Shown in pieces: positions 22,480-34,074 of a DNA stretch of 64,000 nucleotides. Both the position numbers and the translations under genes were made by a program. The number at the start of each line of letters is the position of its first letter. Position 1 is the stretch's first letter. The notes under the pieces are model-generated. The model ran no database searches, was not told the DNA's origin, and was given only the letters and a program-made list of their open reading frames with translations. Origin of the DNA: Tillus elongatus (taxonomy: Eukaryota; Arthropoda; Insecta; Coleoptera; Cleridae); the NCBI GenBank assembly GCA_964006375.1, contig OZ023267.1:85297406-85361405 (forward strand), in the 5' to 3' direction.

Positions 22480-22484
22480 CATTC

Positions 22485-23705
<1,221 letters not shown>

Positions 23706-24070
23706 GCAATTATGAACGTCGATTACTATGGATAAAAAGGTTCATATACCATATAGAAAATGGGAAATGTATGAATTACCGAATCTCACTAATTCGACTA
23801 AAGGCTTGTGGTCCATAAGACTTCTTCAAACACTGAACGACCTAGATTTGTTATTGTGAAATTGCAAACTGATCGTTACAATTACGTTAGAACATACATC
23901 AACGTTATAAAATATATTCGGGAAATAAAATATATTCTAAAGAAATCCCCACAGGAGGTCTGAATTTGACTTTAACCCAGTAAATTACATCAAGCGTTCG
24001 TATGTTGGTATAGAACCTACACCTACCTTGGATTATAAGACTTTTACAAAATATCCCATGTATGTATGGA
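23706..24070 (+). pseudogene. Capsid-like fragment facing an inverted copy
   Basis: Reads TMDKKVHIPYRKWEMYELPN, LTNSTKGLWSI and, after frameshifts, NPVNYIKRSYVGIEPTPTLD, YKTFTKYPMYV. It runs tail-to-tail into 24110-24450. The same palindromic pair is at 32935-33995. Confidence 0.55.
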
Positions 24071-24109
24071 ATCGATGTACCTGGAGCAATCATATACAAA
24101 CATGGAACA

Positions 24110-24450
24110 TTTTGTTAAGGGCTTCTAATCCGATGTAATACAAGCATGGGATATTTTATAAAAGCGTTGTAATTTAAGGTAGAGTAGCTTCTCTACCAAC
24201 ATACGTACGCTCGATGTAATTTACTTGGTTTAAGTTCAGATTCATACCTTCTGTGGGGATTTGCTTATAATTTAAGTGAAGTCTTAATCTCGAATGTATT
24301 TTCCAACGTTATTGTATCAATCCGTTTCAAATCTTACACAACCAAATCGTGGCTGGTCAGCGTTTGAGGAAGTCTTAATGGACCACAAGCCTTAAGTTGA
24401 ATTTTTGAGATTCGGTACTCATACATTTCCCATTTTCTATATGGTTAACA
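24110..24450 (-). pseudogene. Capsid-like fragment, minus-strand partner
   Basis: The reverse complement contains tatagaaaatgggaaatgta (PYRKWEMY), ggcttgtggtccatta (GLWSI) and aatttacttggtttaagttc-type C-terminal sequence. With 23706-24070 it forms a convergent pair of capsid 3' ends. Confidence 0.5.
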
Positions 24451-24469
24451 TCAGTAGTGTTAGACACAC

Positions 24470-24745
24470 AGCTTTCCAAGAGCTGTGGTGATAGGCAACT
24501 AACAATAGATAGGTAGAGAGACAACCCACTCAAAGCTAATATACCTTAAAACGCCAAAGAGTTTGTCTCTCTTAACACGGTAACAAAAAGATATTATTTT
24601 AGTACAGCACAAAACAAAACTTGCTGAAAACATTCGAAAGGATCACTTGATGCTTAAACCTGATAGAGCTTACAATTATGAAAAGTTGCATCATTTATAA
24701 AAACACTTAGAGTTCATTAATGATGAAATTCAAGTAAAATACTAA
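24470..24745 (+). pseudogene. Degraded CAGCTG cluster and start of the polinton-associated ORF
   Basis: 24470-24560 keeps gtgttagacacacagctttcc and ccaagagctgtgg from the palindrome cluster. 24603-24740 reads LVQHKTKLAENIRKDHLMLK, PDRAYNYEKLHHL and KHLEFINDEIQ. The reading is collinear with 34318-34440 and the inverse of 5870-6030, where it is more broken. Confidence 0.45.
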
Positions 24746-24782
24746 AATAGAATTCATTGCCCTTATTGGTGAAACTTGTCCA

Positions 24783-25016
24783 TACTACATACAGACTTGG
24801 AGACCACTTCTCTGGCTTCGTACTAATTCAATTTCAATCTGTCTGAACATGCTGTCAAGCAACGAAACTATAGTCACAGAAGCATTGAAGAACATCCTAT
24901 AACTTCCAGAATTCGAAGGGCCACTTGATCCAGTTAGCTCACGCGCTGGCTACGTCCTTCACCTACAAAAACCAACAGTGAAGCCAGAGAAGTAGTCTCC
25001 AAGTCTGTATGTAGTA
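24783..25016. mobile_element. 234-bp element with 37-bp terminal inverted repeats
   Basis: The ends 24783-24819 (tactacatacagacttgg...) and 24980-25016 are reverse complements, around 160 bases of unique sequence. It resembles a MITE. Bare end sequences of the same family occur at 1300-1360, 8314-8382, 13360-13415 and 29757-29810. No target duplication is evident. Confidence 0.55.
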
Positions 25017-25065
25017 CTAAAATAGAAGGTTTGCTAAAATTGGTTTTTATGCAACTAAATATTTT

Positions 25066-25200
25066 ATTTGATTCCAACTAAACTCTACTATGCGTATCTC
25101 CACCATAAACAAAACTACTGCCACTGCTTCTTCACTAAACTTCTTTTTACCTCTAACAAACATGTTCTTAAATTTATTTTCAATGGTGGCGCTTGCTTAA
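25066..25200. repeat. Dispersed non-coding repeat preceding the LINE end
   Basis: Related to 20628-20800 and the inverse of 32380-32520. No coding content recognised. Confidence 0.5.
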
Positions 25201-25207
25201 TTAATTA

Positions 25208-25760
25208 TTGGCAATAGAGGTAACTTACGAAAGAGACGAAAATAGAAGAAAAGAAAAAAGGAGCAGGCACCAAAACATTGCTGAAGTGGCAGCGAGAATG
25301 GGAACAGTAACAGTCTACATCCCAGTGGACAAAAATGCTCATTTCACATATATAGACATGGATATCGAGAGAGCATGGAGGAGGTGGGTTATTATTATTT
25401 CTGTCAGGTCATGGGCGTTTCAGGTCTTACCTGAGTAAAACGAAAATTGTTGACAAATAAGAATGTACCTATTGTGGTGATAGAGATATGCCAGAACACA
25501 CCGTTTTTCAGTGCGCAAGATGGCCGCAAATGAGAGAACAAATGTAAATAATATTGGCAGAAATGTAACAGCAGATAATGTGGTGGAGAATATGCTGGGA
25601 AGTGAAATGGTGTGGAATACTGTGGAAATAGAAGTCGTAGAAATTACGAAGTCAGAGGAGGATAAAGACAGGATGTAGAAGTTTTTAAAACAAGAAGACT
25701 TAGGAACGTGGTGAAGCAATGCCAACGAGTGGGTTACGACACCCCTCTAGGTTTCAAGGG
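25208..25760 (+). pseudogene. R1-like LINE ORF2 C-terminal end
   Basis: 25208-25438 reads VTYERDENRRKEKRSRHQNI and FTYIDMDIERAWRRW. After a frame change it reads YARTHRFSVRKMA (for a TPEHTxFxCxxW zinc region), NVTADNVVENMLGSEMVWNT, then VEIVEITKSEEDKDRM and WVTTPLGFKGVFSV with a stop. This is the CCHC-like tail of an R1-clade LINE. The inverted copy is at 31800-32362. Confidence 0.7.
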
Positions 25761-26243
25761 GGTGTTTAGTGTGTAGTCTCGACCTGGAGGGAAGGGGAGT
25801 CTGGTTACCAGCAACATTAACAAGGGTAGGGCGAATACTAGATCCATAAGTGACGAGAGAAAAAAACAAGCGTGAAGTTTACGGTTGGTTACCTGTAATA
25901 GACGCTCCGCCGTGAGAACTGGAGTAACGTCTGTGCGAAACTACCACTAAATCGAATGAACGTTCGTTGCGAGTTTCGCCTATACGATGTTTTAGGGTCT
26001 ACAAAGTAGGTGGGCTCTGACTTGACTGCGGCTGCACTGTGAACTACACTGGCTCTCCACGATATTTCGAAGTACTCAAATTGGTAAATACAATAACAGA
26101 CAAGAAGGGCATAGTGTCATTTCGATCGACACACTTTAGAGGGCAAAATAATAATTGAGAAGAAAGAACGTATGCACGTTCGTTGCAGGGCCGCAAATAG
26201 GATGTTTTAGGGACAACAAAGTAGGTGGAGTCTCACCTGTGCG
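25761..26243 (+). repeat. LINE 3'-side non-coding sequence, partly duplicated
   Basis: Contains ggagtctggttaccagcaac, cgctccgccgtgagaactgg and two successive partial copies of the tract ending in agtctcacctg (about 25980-26060 and 26160-26243). The inverted homologue is 31290-31800. Confidence 0.5.
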
Positions 26244-27275
26244 CTGACTTGGCTGCGGCTGCACTGTGAACTACGCTGAACTACGAACTGAGAAGAAGGT
26301 GGTCAATATTTGTTTAAACATACACTGCCGTGCCACCTTATAGATAGATGTTGGCCGACACTAATGACGGGCAGGGATTCGTTGATAGTGACCTACCTTC
26401 ACAGCGCCGCTTAACTAAAACGTCATAACAATCGACACACATTTAAAGGGCAACAGAAAATCCGAAAACCTGACTACAATGGTAAGGTTACGGAAGCAAC
26501 AACCGAAAAATATAATTAAAGACCAAAGAAGAAGAAAAGCGGACGGCCACTATCGTTCCGACGTATGTTATATATACTGTACGGGAAGATACCACCGAAG
26601 GCTATAGGTAGGAAAGTTATCAAGAAGGCCTGCAAGGCCGAGAAGAACATCTCCAAGGGAGACAAAAAGAAGCGCAGGATGAAGGAGAGCGACGCAAATT
26701 ATATTTACCAAATACTGAAGCAAGTACATGTCGACCCCGTAACTCGAGCAAGGCCATAAGCATAATGGATAGCTTCGTCAACGACATATTGGAGCGCATC
26801 ACCCCTGAAGCCTCCAGGCTCGTTCATTACAACAACAGATCCACGATAACCAGCCGGGAGATCGAGACCACCGTCAGGCACCTCCTGCCCGATAAACTCG
26901 CCAAACACGCAGTCAGCGAAGGCACCAAGCCGGTTATCAAGTACACCATCTGGAAGTAAATAAATAAACGTGTGCCTTTCAATTGTGTCAGATTAGGCGG
27001 AAAACTTGGAGAGAAAAAAGTCGGCGCTTTTCAGTGTTTCAAATTTACATACATTTTGTGATCCGTAACCTAATCACAATTAGCTATTGTTTGACCGACG
27101 CCACATTACACTCATTAAAACCTTTTTTTCTTCTCCGTTATTATTTTGCCCTCTGAAGTGTGCCGATCGAAATGACACCACGCTCTTCTTGTCTGTTATT
27201 GTATTAGCCAATTTGAGTAGTTCGAAATATCGTGAAGAGCCAGCGAAGTTCACAGTGCAGCTGCAGCCAAGTCAG
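26244..27275 (+). mobile_element. H2B cassette 2 with inverted ends
   Basis: The left end 26244-26275 and right end 27244-27275 are near-exact reverse complements of each other. Contains H2B pseudogene 2 on the plus strand. The inverted arm at 31290-31390 lacks this cassette, so it is present in one arm only. Confidence 0.6.
26589..26959 (+). pseudogene. H2B: Histone H2B pseudogene, copy 2
   Basis: The start codon is ATA (26589-26591). The N-terminal frame reads [39 protein letters not shown]; the C-terminal frame reads [40 protein letters not shown] and KYTIWK. It carries the same 1-nt deletion as the other copies (near 26735). The 3' stem-loop (about 27015) is degraded to ggcgcttttcagtgtt. 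It is the most diverged of the five. Confidence 0.88.
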
Positions 27276-27473
27276 CGCCCAGATGAGACTCCGCCTACTT
27301 TGCTGTCCCTAAAAGATCCTATACGCGGCACTCGCAACGAATGTTCGTACGATATACTGGTAATTTCGCACAGACGTTACTATGGTTCTCACGGCGTAGC
27401 GTCTATTACAGGTAACCGACCGTAGACTTCACGCTCGTTTTATTCTCTCGTCACTTTTGGATGTTGAATTATT
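27276..27473 (-). repeat. LINE-associated non-coding tract, inverted
   Basis: The same tract as 11150-11287 in opposite orientation (gactccgcctactttg, ctcacggcg, cttcacgctcg). It ends abruptly at 27473 against capsid-like sequence. Confidence 0.5.
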
Positions 27474-27830
27474 CAGATTTGATAATACATACGTTTCCCA
27501 TTTTCTATATGGTACCAGGATCTTTTTATTTAGGGCAATCGACTGTGATAATTGTTTCTGGATAACTTCGCTTAGGTGGATAAGTTTCACCCTCAGTGCC
27601 ATGTAATCAATGTAACTTTAATGCTTTATCTGCGTCGACTGCTCCAATCAAAATAAAGCAATTTGTTTCGCTCTGGGCTTTAGTTATTAACCGCAAAAAC
27701 ACGCATCTATTGTAATTGAAAATATTACACAAGTAGCAAGGAGGTATGCAGTACCAAAAACGGCCATCCTTCAGCATTGTATTGTATATAGTATGACTTC
27801 ACCCGGCTTGAATTAGAGCTCTTGCTTCAT
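27474..27830 (-). pseudogene. Capsid-like N-terminal and middle fragment
   Basis: The reverse complement of this stretch matches 2780-3110 (NAEGWPF, then PSEVIQKQLSQSIALNKKIL-type, PYRKWETY). It is the 3' partner of the penton-like gene upstream, as in the 1-7.8 kb block. Confidence 0.48.
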
Positions 27831-28234
27831 CACTGTTTCCTTCCAAAAGTGTTCGAATTGTTGTAATTATACCAAGATTTCTCACATGTTCAATAATCGG
27901 GCTGCTGCTTTAGATGTTACTTTTACATCTCCAATCGTGCCACTCGTCTCCCTACTGCCTATTATTAGTAGAACAGCTGAAGACCAAACGTAAAAATATC
28001 TTGTTGGTTGATTGCAGAATCACAGGTATCATATGGGCAAACGAACTGGTTTGAGAAGCCTATGTGTGTATTTCTTTCCCTTTGATTGACTCGTCGTGCA
28101 TAGGGTCAGCGATTATATGTAGTCTGCTTAATATCGGTACCTAATTAAGCTAGATACTGCATGTGCTCCCAAGATAGAATCGTCTTATGCAGGAAGCGAA
28201 TATACTGAAGCTGGGGAGTCGTGATTGCTGGTAT
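27831..28234 (-). other. Degraded capsid-region sequence, no readable product
   Basis: Collinear with 2380-2780. Short open pieces such as YTHIGFSNQFVCPYDTC occur, but I cannot assign them. Confidence 0.3.
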
Positions 28235-28980
28235 TTATAATCAACATAATATGGTGGTCTCTGTCTCAATTCCAATATCACAATGATCTCCTCAACTTGA
28301 AACGTCACAACTACTCAATTCTGATCGACGCGGTTTACATTTATATGCGAAATAATGCGGGTCGTAAGTGGGATAAAAACCTTACTATATGGTTTTATAT
28401 CAACGGCGTAACCTGGATCTACCATAGGAGTAAACTCATATACTGTTTGCCATCTACAAAATTACACTATCACAATTTCCATCGGTAAATCGAAAGGATG
28501 CACTTTACCAGTGGTAATACGTTGTTTAGAAAACCCCAATATTGGGGTAGAAAAGTCTATATGATACTGACATGTTATCTTACATTTAAAGTGTTGTTGT
28601 TGGCTTTTAGCGAAAACAGCTTTACCACGTCGATGTTGTTCTCTACTGCAGGGTACTGATGTTTATCCTTAATATAAGACGCAATGCTCATTCCGAATGT
28701 ATTTCTCGATATTACCGATTTCATACGAACCATCAGGAATAATCATTTCTAGCCGACTCTTATCACCACTCACAGCAGAAAAGTGGTGAAACTATTACAC
28801 ACACGCTCTACGTCTGGTATAGTGTTATATCTGTGAAAGTTTGCAAGCGCGAGCAATTAGCCAAAGTGAGGTTTTAACACTAACGGTGGAAATATTTCAA
28901 TCGACGTAGAGCCATTGAAAGCAAGCGCACGCGCATTGTCTGAAACACATATACTACTGTTTAAGTCTTTTATTTGTTTT
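28235..28980 (-). pseudogene. Penton-like minor capsid protein pseudogene
   Basis: Read from 28980 leftwards across frames: ARALAFNGSTSIEIFPPLVL near the start, MIIPDGSYEIGNIEKYI, KANNNTLKCKITCQYHIDF, PILGFSKQRITTGKVHPFDL, VYEFTPMVDPGYAVDIKPYS, FIPLTTRIISHINVNRVDQN and EEIIVILELRQRPPYYVDY then stop. The order resembles a jelly-roll minor capsid protein I associate with insect polinton-like elements. Length is about 245 codons. Several stops and frameshifts are present. It is the fullest copy in the window. Confidence 0.5.
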
Positions 28981-29012
28981 GGTATGCATCATGATTATAC
29001 AATATCAATCAT

Positions 29013-29288
29013 CTAGATCGTGCTTATCGAGAGGCAAGCACGATCTAGAGTATTGATGCCTTGATTACTCTTGAAACGTTCTTTAAATTTAGTGTCTGGA
29101 CCACAAAACTGATAACCAGGTACGTGCAGCTCAACAGGTAATTTTTCATTACTGTGTGCAAGACCTTCACCTTCACACACCAACATTGATACTGTTAATG
29201 GGGTATGATATATCTGCGTATTTAAATAGGATGTAGTATTCGTACAAAGTTTTAGTTTAGTTAACGATGCGTATTGTAAAACATGCAA
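29013..29288 (-). pseudogene. PLA2-like fragment ending in a fold-back
   Basis: The open frame reads HVLQYASLTKLKLCTNTTSY, SMLVCEGEGLAHSNEKLPVE, LHVPGYQFCGPDTKFKERF and SNQGINTLDRACLS. It has the PLA2 calcium-loop region but is truncated before the His-Asp. The end is a hairpin, 29013-29025 / 29036-29048, with 13-bp arms. It diverges from the ATPase at 29283. Confidence 0.65.
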
Positions 29289-29995
29289 AAGCCAACAGTC
29301 ACAACATAGGTGATGTTGCTACCACATCATCATTACGCAAACAGCAGATATGGCCTTCTATTACCAACCTCAGTTAGATGTTTGATATGTGGTCCAAGTG
29401 GTTATGGTTAACAAATATTATGTTAAGTTTGTTGTTTGGTCCAAATGGCTTAAAATTTGAAAACACATACGTATACACAAAGCCTTTATATATCAGCCTA
29501 AATATAGCATGTCAAAGGAGGTGGTGTATCCTACAAGAGGTGTTTGATACTATCTGTACAGTGAGACCGAAGAGATATTGGATCCAAGAGAAGCAAAGAA
29601 CAATTCAATTTTTATATTAGATGATGTAGCCTCTGATAAGCAAGATAAAATAAAATCATATTTTTGTATAGGTGGACATTAAGATATTGACAGTTTCTAC
29701 TTGTGTCCGAAACAATTGGTGTGACATAATGCTAACATCTTAGTTTTATTTAAACAAGATGAAATTACTACATACAGATTGGAGATAACTTCTCTGGCTT
29801 CACTGTTTAGCCAGTAGTATGGTACAGTTTCACCAAGTAAGTGCAACAGTCATCAACGAATTGAATATGAAATTCTGTATGATGATCATGTAACTACCGA
29901 TATGAGTTTTGAAAAGTTCAAACTCCTTTGTGGTGGTTTCCGGCAAAACAAACATATTATGATGCCTGTTGTTAAAGATACTAATTTAACACAAG
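29283..29995 (+). pseudogene. Polinton-type FtsK/HerA packaging ATPase pseudogene
   Basis: Starts MQKPTVTT at 29283. TSVRCLICGPSGYG then a stop marks a Walker A with the lysine lost. Then come LFGPNGLKFENTYVYTKPLY, NSIFILDDVASDKQDKIKSY (Walker B) and DIDSFYLCPKQ. A foreign piece of about 115 bases (29757-29870) related to the 24783-25016 element interrupts it before YDDHVTTDMSFEKFKLLCGG. The C-terminal end is unclear. Confidence 0.62.
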
Positions 29996-30299
29996 GGGTT
30001 TGATCACTTTATATATCTCGGTTAACTGAAAAACATTGGTATTCAGTTGTTCAGTTTACGAACGAATGATAAGTTCATATCCTATTGGTGTAAAATACTA
30101 TGTTGATAAAAATTTCACAGAGAAACATTCACGTGAGACAACATATAGTTTTAAGTTTATTTATTTATGGCAACAAACCTATTAAATTTGTTTTTAAATA
30201 TAGATGAAAAAAATGGATATAGCTTTCAAATTATGGCTGGTTATTACCTGGTTATTACCAATTATTATTGGTACTAATTATCTGTTGAAATTAATATTT
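29996..30299. other. Polinton-like sequence of unknown product
   Basis: Starts ggggtttgatcactttatat and reads LTEKHWYSVVQFTNE in one frame. The first 40 bases recur at 42295-42345. No long frame and no recognised motif. Confidence 0.3.
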
Positions 30300-30500
30300 T
30301 TGAGAAAACCAGTTCTGAGCTGACTTTTAATTAAAAGTCAACTCAGAAGCCATGTTTAATATATTTGGACCGGGCAGATTATCCTGGAAAATTAGCCAGG
30401 AAAATCTGCCCATTCTAAGTAGATTAAACATTGCTTTGTTTCAATTAGACAATCGGATTCCCCCGTCCATACCTGTTCTGAGCTGGCTTTTGATTAATCT
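30300..30500. repeat. Dispersed unit of palindromic satellite C
   Basis: Contains both palindrome centres: gagctgacttttaattaaaa with its mirror, and gcagattatcctgg / ccaggaaaatctgc. The unit matches the 53060-54180 array in order. Confidence 0.75.
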
Positions 30501-30542
30501 TACTATGTTTATTCACACAAGCAATTAAAAGTTACGCTTCGG

Positions 30543-30731
30543 TCATTGAATAAAAAAGTAATGTACTCTGGTTTTCGTACAAGCAAGTGAAACGTAGGCT
30601 TCGCCTCGCTGATAAACTAGATTTACTATCTTTGGACTAAGTTCAATATACCTATTCATGCGAGTGAATAAAAGTTGTGCCCTTGTCGTTTGAAAATGAA
30701 ATAAATGAGGGTGAAGAAACCTGACTTGCAC
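30543..30731 (-). pseudogene. Helitron/PIF1 helicase C-terminal fragment
   Basis: The open frame contains ELSPKIVNLVYQRGEAYVSL and ACTKTRV, resembling PIF1/Helitron helicase motif VI (Q-x-Y-V-A-L-S-R). It is next to Helentron-like endonuclease sequence, which supports assignment to the same element class. Too short for more. Confidence 0.45.
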
Positions 30732-31206
30732 TAACCAAGTTACCGTAATCAGAGGATATATAATTTTAAATATCTTACATCTACAACTCTGCTTATATTC
30801 TTGTGAAAGTGGTCGGTCACTAACGATTAAGGGTGGTTCAACAACACAAAAAATAACATATTTCGATCGGCGGAGATACCTAAATTATTGCATTATCTAA
30901 CGAACGTGCTGCTGCCGATCTTTGTTGTAGGGTCATACCTCCTTTCGGTGCTCCTTTCGGACAAAAAATATTAATGCAAAGCCCACCTACACTACAATAT
31001 CTGGATTTAGGAAGGATGAAGGAATCTCTAAAGTTCTTCCAAAGCAGAAAAGTGAAGACATTGTGAAAAGTGAAATTAATTAATGCATTTGCTAACAGAC
31101 CTGTAAAAATAACGCTGAACTTTACACAATATTATCCATCTTACTTCACTATAATTTTTGAAAACGTTCAGTTTTTAAAGGCATATTTGAAGGATATTAT
31201 TATATA
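30732..31206 (+). pseudogene. Helentron-like endonuclease N-terminal fragment
   Basis: 31070-31200 reads NAFANRPVKITLNFTQYYPS, YFTIIFENVQFLKAYLKDII. Upstream 30732-31069 is the conserved decayed tract seen at 4860-5230 and 23290-23700. It is cut at 31206 against LINE-side sequence. Confidence 0.55.
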
Positions 31207-31800
31207 TAGTGTGTCGATCGAAATGACACCACGCCCTTCTTATCTGTTATTGTATTTGCCAATTTGAGTAGTTCGAAATATCGTGAAGAGCCAGCGTAGT
31301 TCACAGTGCAGCTGCAGCCAAGTCAGCGCCCAGATAAGACTCCACCTACTTTGTTGTCCCTAAAACATCCTATAGGCGGCCCTCGCAACGAACGTGTATA
31401 CGTTCTTTATTCTCAATTATTATTTTGCCCTCTAAAGTGTGTCGATTGAAATGACACTATGCCCTTCTTGTCTGTTATTGTATTTACCAATTCGAGTACT
31501 TGGATATATCGTGAAGAGCCAGTGTAATTCACAGTGTAGCCGCAGTCAAGTCATAGCCCAACTACTTTGTAGACCCTAAAACATCGTAAAGGCGAAACTC
31601 GCAACGAACTTTCATACTATTTAGTGGTAGTTTCGCACAGACGTTACTCCAGTTCTCACGGCGGAGCGTCTATTACAGGTAACCAACCGTAAACTTCACG
31701 CTTGTTTTTTTCTCTCGTCACTTATGGATCTAGTATTCGCCCTACCCTTGTTAATGTTGCTGGTAACCAGACTCCCCTTCCCTCCAGGTAGAGACTACCC
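31207..31800 (-). repeat. LINE 3'-side and H2B-flank non-coding sequence
   Basis: Two successive partial copies of tcgatcgaaatgacac...cagtgcagctgcag (31207-31400 and 31430-31600), then LINE tail. No H2B is present although its downstream flank is. Confidence 0.5.
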
Positions 31801-32375
31801 ACTAAACACCCCTTGAAACCTAGAGAGGTGGCGTTAACCACTCGTTGGCATTGCTTCACCACGTCCCTAAGTCTTCTTGTTTTAAAAACTTCTACATCCT
31901 GTCTTTATCCTCCTCTGACTTCGTAATTTCTACGACTTCTATTCCCACAGTATTCCACACCATTTCACTTCCCAGCATATTCTCCACCACATTATCTGCT
32001 GTTACATTTATGCCAATATTATTTACATTTGTTCTCTCATTTGCGGCCATCTTGCGCACTGAAAAACGGTGTGTTCTGGCATATCTCTATCACCACAATA
32101 GGTACATTCTTATTTGTCAACTATTTTCGTTTTACTCAGGTAAGACCTGAAACGCCCATGACCTGACAGAAATAATAATAACCCACCTCCTCCATGCTCT
32201 CTCGATATCCATGTCTATATATGTGAAATGAGCCTTTTTGTCCACTGGGATGTAGACTTTTACTGTTCCCATTCTCGCTGCCACGTCAGCAATGTTTGGG
32301 TGCCTGCTCCTTTTTTCTTTTCTTCTATTTTTGTCTCTTTCGTAATTTGCCTCTATTGCCAATAATTAATTAAGC
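31801..32375 (-). pseudogene. R1-like LINE ORF2 C-terminal end, inverted copy
   Basis: The minus-strand frame 32132-32362 reads ANYERDKNRRKEKRSRHPNI and FTYIDMDIERAWRRW. Counterpart of 25208-25760. Both have the same truncated start near VTYERD, so the truncation predates the inverted duplication. Confidence 0.7.
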
Positions 32376-32770
32376 AAGCGCCACCATTGAAAATAAATTT
32401 AAGAACATGTTTGGTACTAAACATTAGAGGTAAAAAGAAGTTTAGTGAAGAAGCAGTGGCAGCAGTTTTGGTTATGGTGGAGATACGCATAGTGGAGTTT
32501 AGTTGGAATCAAATAAAATAGTAAGTTGCATAAAAACCAATTCTAGCAAACCTTCTATTTTAGTATTTTAGTTGAATTTCATCATTATTGAAGTCTAAGT
32601 GTAGGTATAAATGATGCAACTCTTCATAATTGTAGGCTCTATCAGGTTTAAGCATCAAGTGATTCTTTCGAATGTTTTCAGCAAGTTTTGTTTTGTGCTG
32701 TACTAAAATAATATCTTTTTGTTACCGTGCTAAGAGAGACAAACTCTTTGGCGTTTTAAGGTATATTAGC
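32376..32770 (-). pseudogene. Dispersed repeat and polinton-associated ORF start
   Basis: 32380-32520 is the inverse of 25066-25200. 32570-32720 is the minus-strand start of the polinton-associated ORF (KTKLAENIRKNHLMLKPDR-type reading). It lacks the 24783-25016 element, so that element is an insertion in the other arm. Confidence 0.45.
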
Positions 32771-32804
32771 TTTGAGTGGGTTGTATCTCTACCTATCTAT
32801 TGTT

Positions 32805-32935
32805 AGTTGCCTATCACCACAGCTCTTGGACAGCTGTGTGTCTAACACTACTGATGTTAACCAGCTGCTAGTTTCACACGACAGCTGTTGGACAGCTCTT
32901 AGACAGCGGTCTGTCGTGATACTGTATACCTATGT
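32805..32935. promoter_or_regulatory. CAGCTG palindrome cluster in a divergent intergenic region
   Basis: At least five gacagct/agctgt motifs lie between the minus-strand polinton-associated ORF and the plus-strand capsid-like gene. Confidence 0.45.
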
Positions 32936-33470
32936 AATATTTTCATAGACTATATAAGAGAGCTTTTGGCAATTCGTTAATAGGGATAACTAGAAATTGC
33001 TCCAATTTAGTTGCCGCAGCAAATGCAGATAAAGCTTAAATGTTTAACATTGAATGCATGGTACTACGTATTCACCCAAACGGTGTTATACAACATCAAT
33101 AAGTAAAGTAAACTACTATGGATAAAAAGGTACTTATACCATATAGAAAATTGGAAATGTATAAATATCCAATCTCAAAAATTCAACTTAAGGCTTGTGG
33201 TCCATTACGACTTCCTCAAACGCTGACCGGCCAAGATGTGTTATTGTAAGATTTGAAACGGATTGATACAATAACGTTGGAAAATACATTCGAGATCTAA
33301 GACTTCCCTTAAATTATAAGCAAATCCCCACAGAAGGTATGAATCTAAACTTAAAACAAGTAAATTACATCGAGCGTTCGTATGTTGGTAGAGAAGCAAC
33401 ACCTACCTTTAATTACAACGCTTTTATAACATATCCCATGTTTGTATTACCTCGGATTAGAAGCCCTTTA
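32936..33470 (+). pseudogene. Capsid-like fragment, plus-strand member of a convergent pair
   Basis: Reads MDKKVLIPYRKLEMYK, then IQLKACGPLRLPQT in a shifted frame. The frame 33339-33460 reads MNLNLKQVNYIERSYVGREA, TPTFNYNAF and TYPMFV. It ends against an inverted copy of its own C-terminus. Confidence 0.55.
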
Positions 33471-33995
33471 CAAAATATTCCATGTTTGTATTTGATTGCT
33501 CCAGGTACAGCGATTCCATACAAACATGGGATGTTTTGTAAAAGTCTTATAATCCAAGGTAGGTGTAGGTTCTATACCAACATACGAACGCTTGATGTAA
33601 TTTACTGGGTTAAAGTCAAATTCAGACCTCCTGTGGGGATTTATTTAGAATTTAATTGAAGTCTTATATCCCGATTATATTTTATAACGTTGATGTATTT
33701 TCTAACGTAATTGTAACGATCAGGTTGCAATCTCACAATAACAAATCTAGGTCGTTCAGTGTTTGAAGAAGTCTTAATGGACCACAAGCCTTTAGTCGAA
33801 TTAGTGAGATTCGGTAATTCATACATTTCCCATTTTCTATATGGTATATAAACCTTTTTATCCATTGTTATCGACGTTAATAATTGCTGTTGTATAACCT
33901 TGTTTGGGGTGAATATATTTGACCTGCAGTACCATGCATTCAATGGTAAGGATTAAAGTTTATTTGCATCTGCTGCGCCAATCAAATTGGAGCAA
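33471..33995 (-). pseudogene. Capsid-like fragment, minus-strand member of the pair
   Basis: The open frame 33641-33943 reads QQQLLTSITMDKKVYIPYRK, WEMYELPNLTNSTKGLWSIK, TSSNTERPRFVIVRLQPDRY, the longest uninterrupted capsid-like core in the window. It then continues into the shared C-terminal region and meets the plus-strand copy near 33500. Confidence 0.6.
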
Positions 33996-34074
33996 TTTCT
34001 ATTTATGCGTATTAACAAACTGCTGAAAAGCTCTCTTATATAGCCTTTGAAATTAGAGGTATACAGTATCAGGC

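Noticed and set aside
25420..25725. 101-codon minus-strand frame, mirrored at 31845-32150
   Set aside because: It is the antisense of the LINE ORF2 tail, which has recognisable motifs in the sense direction.
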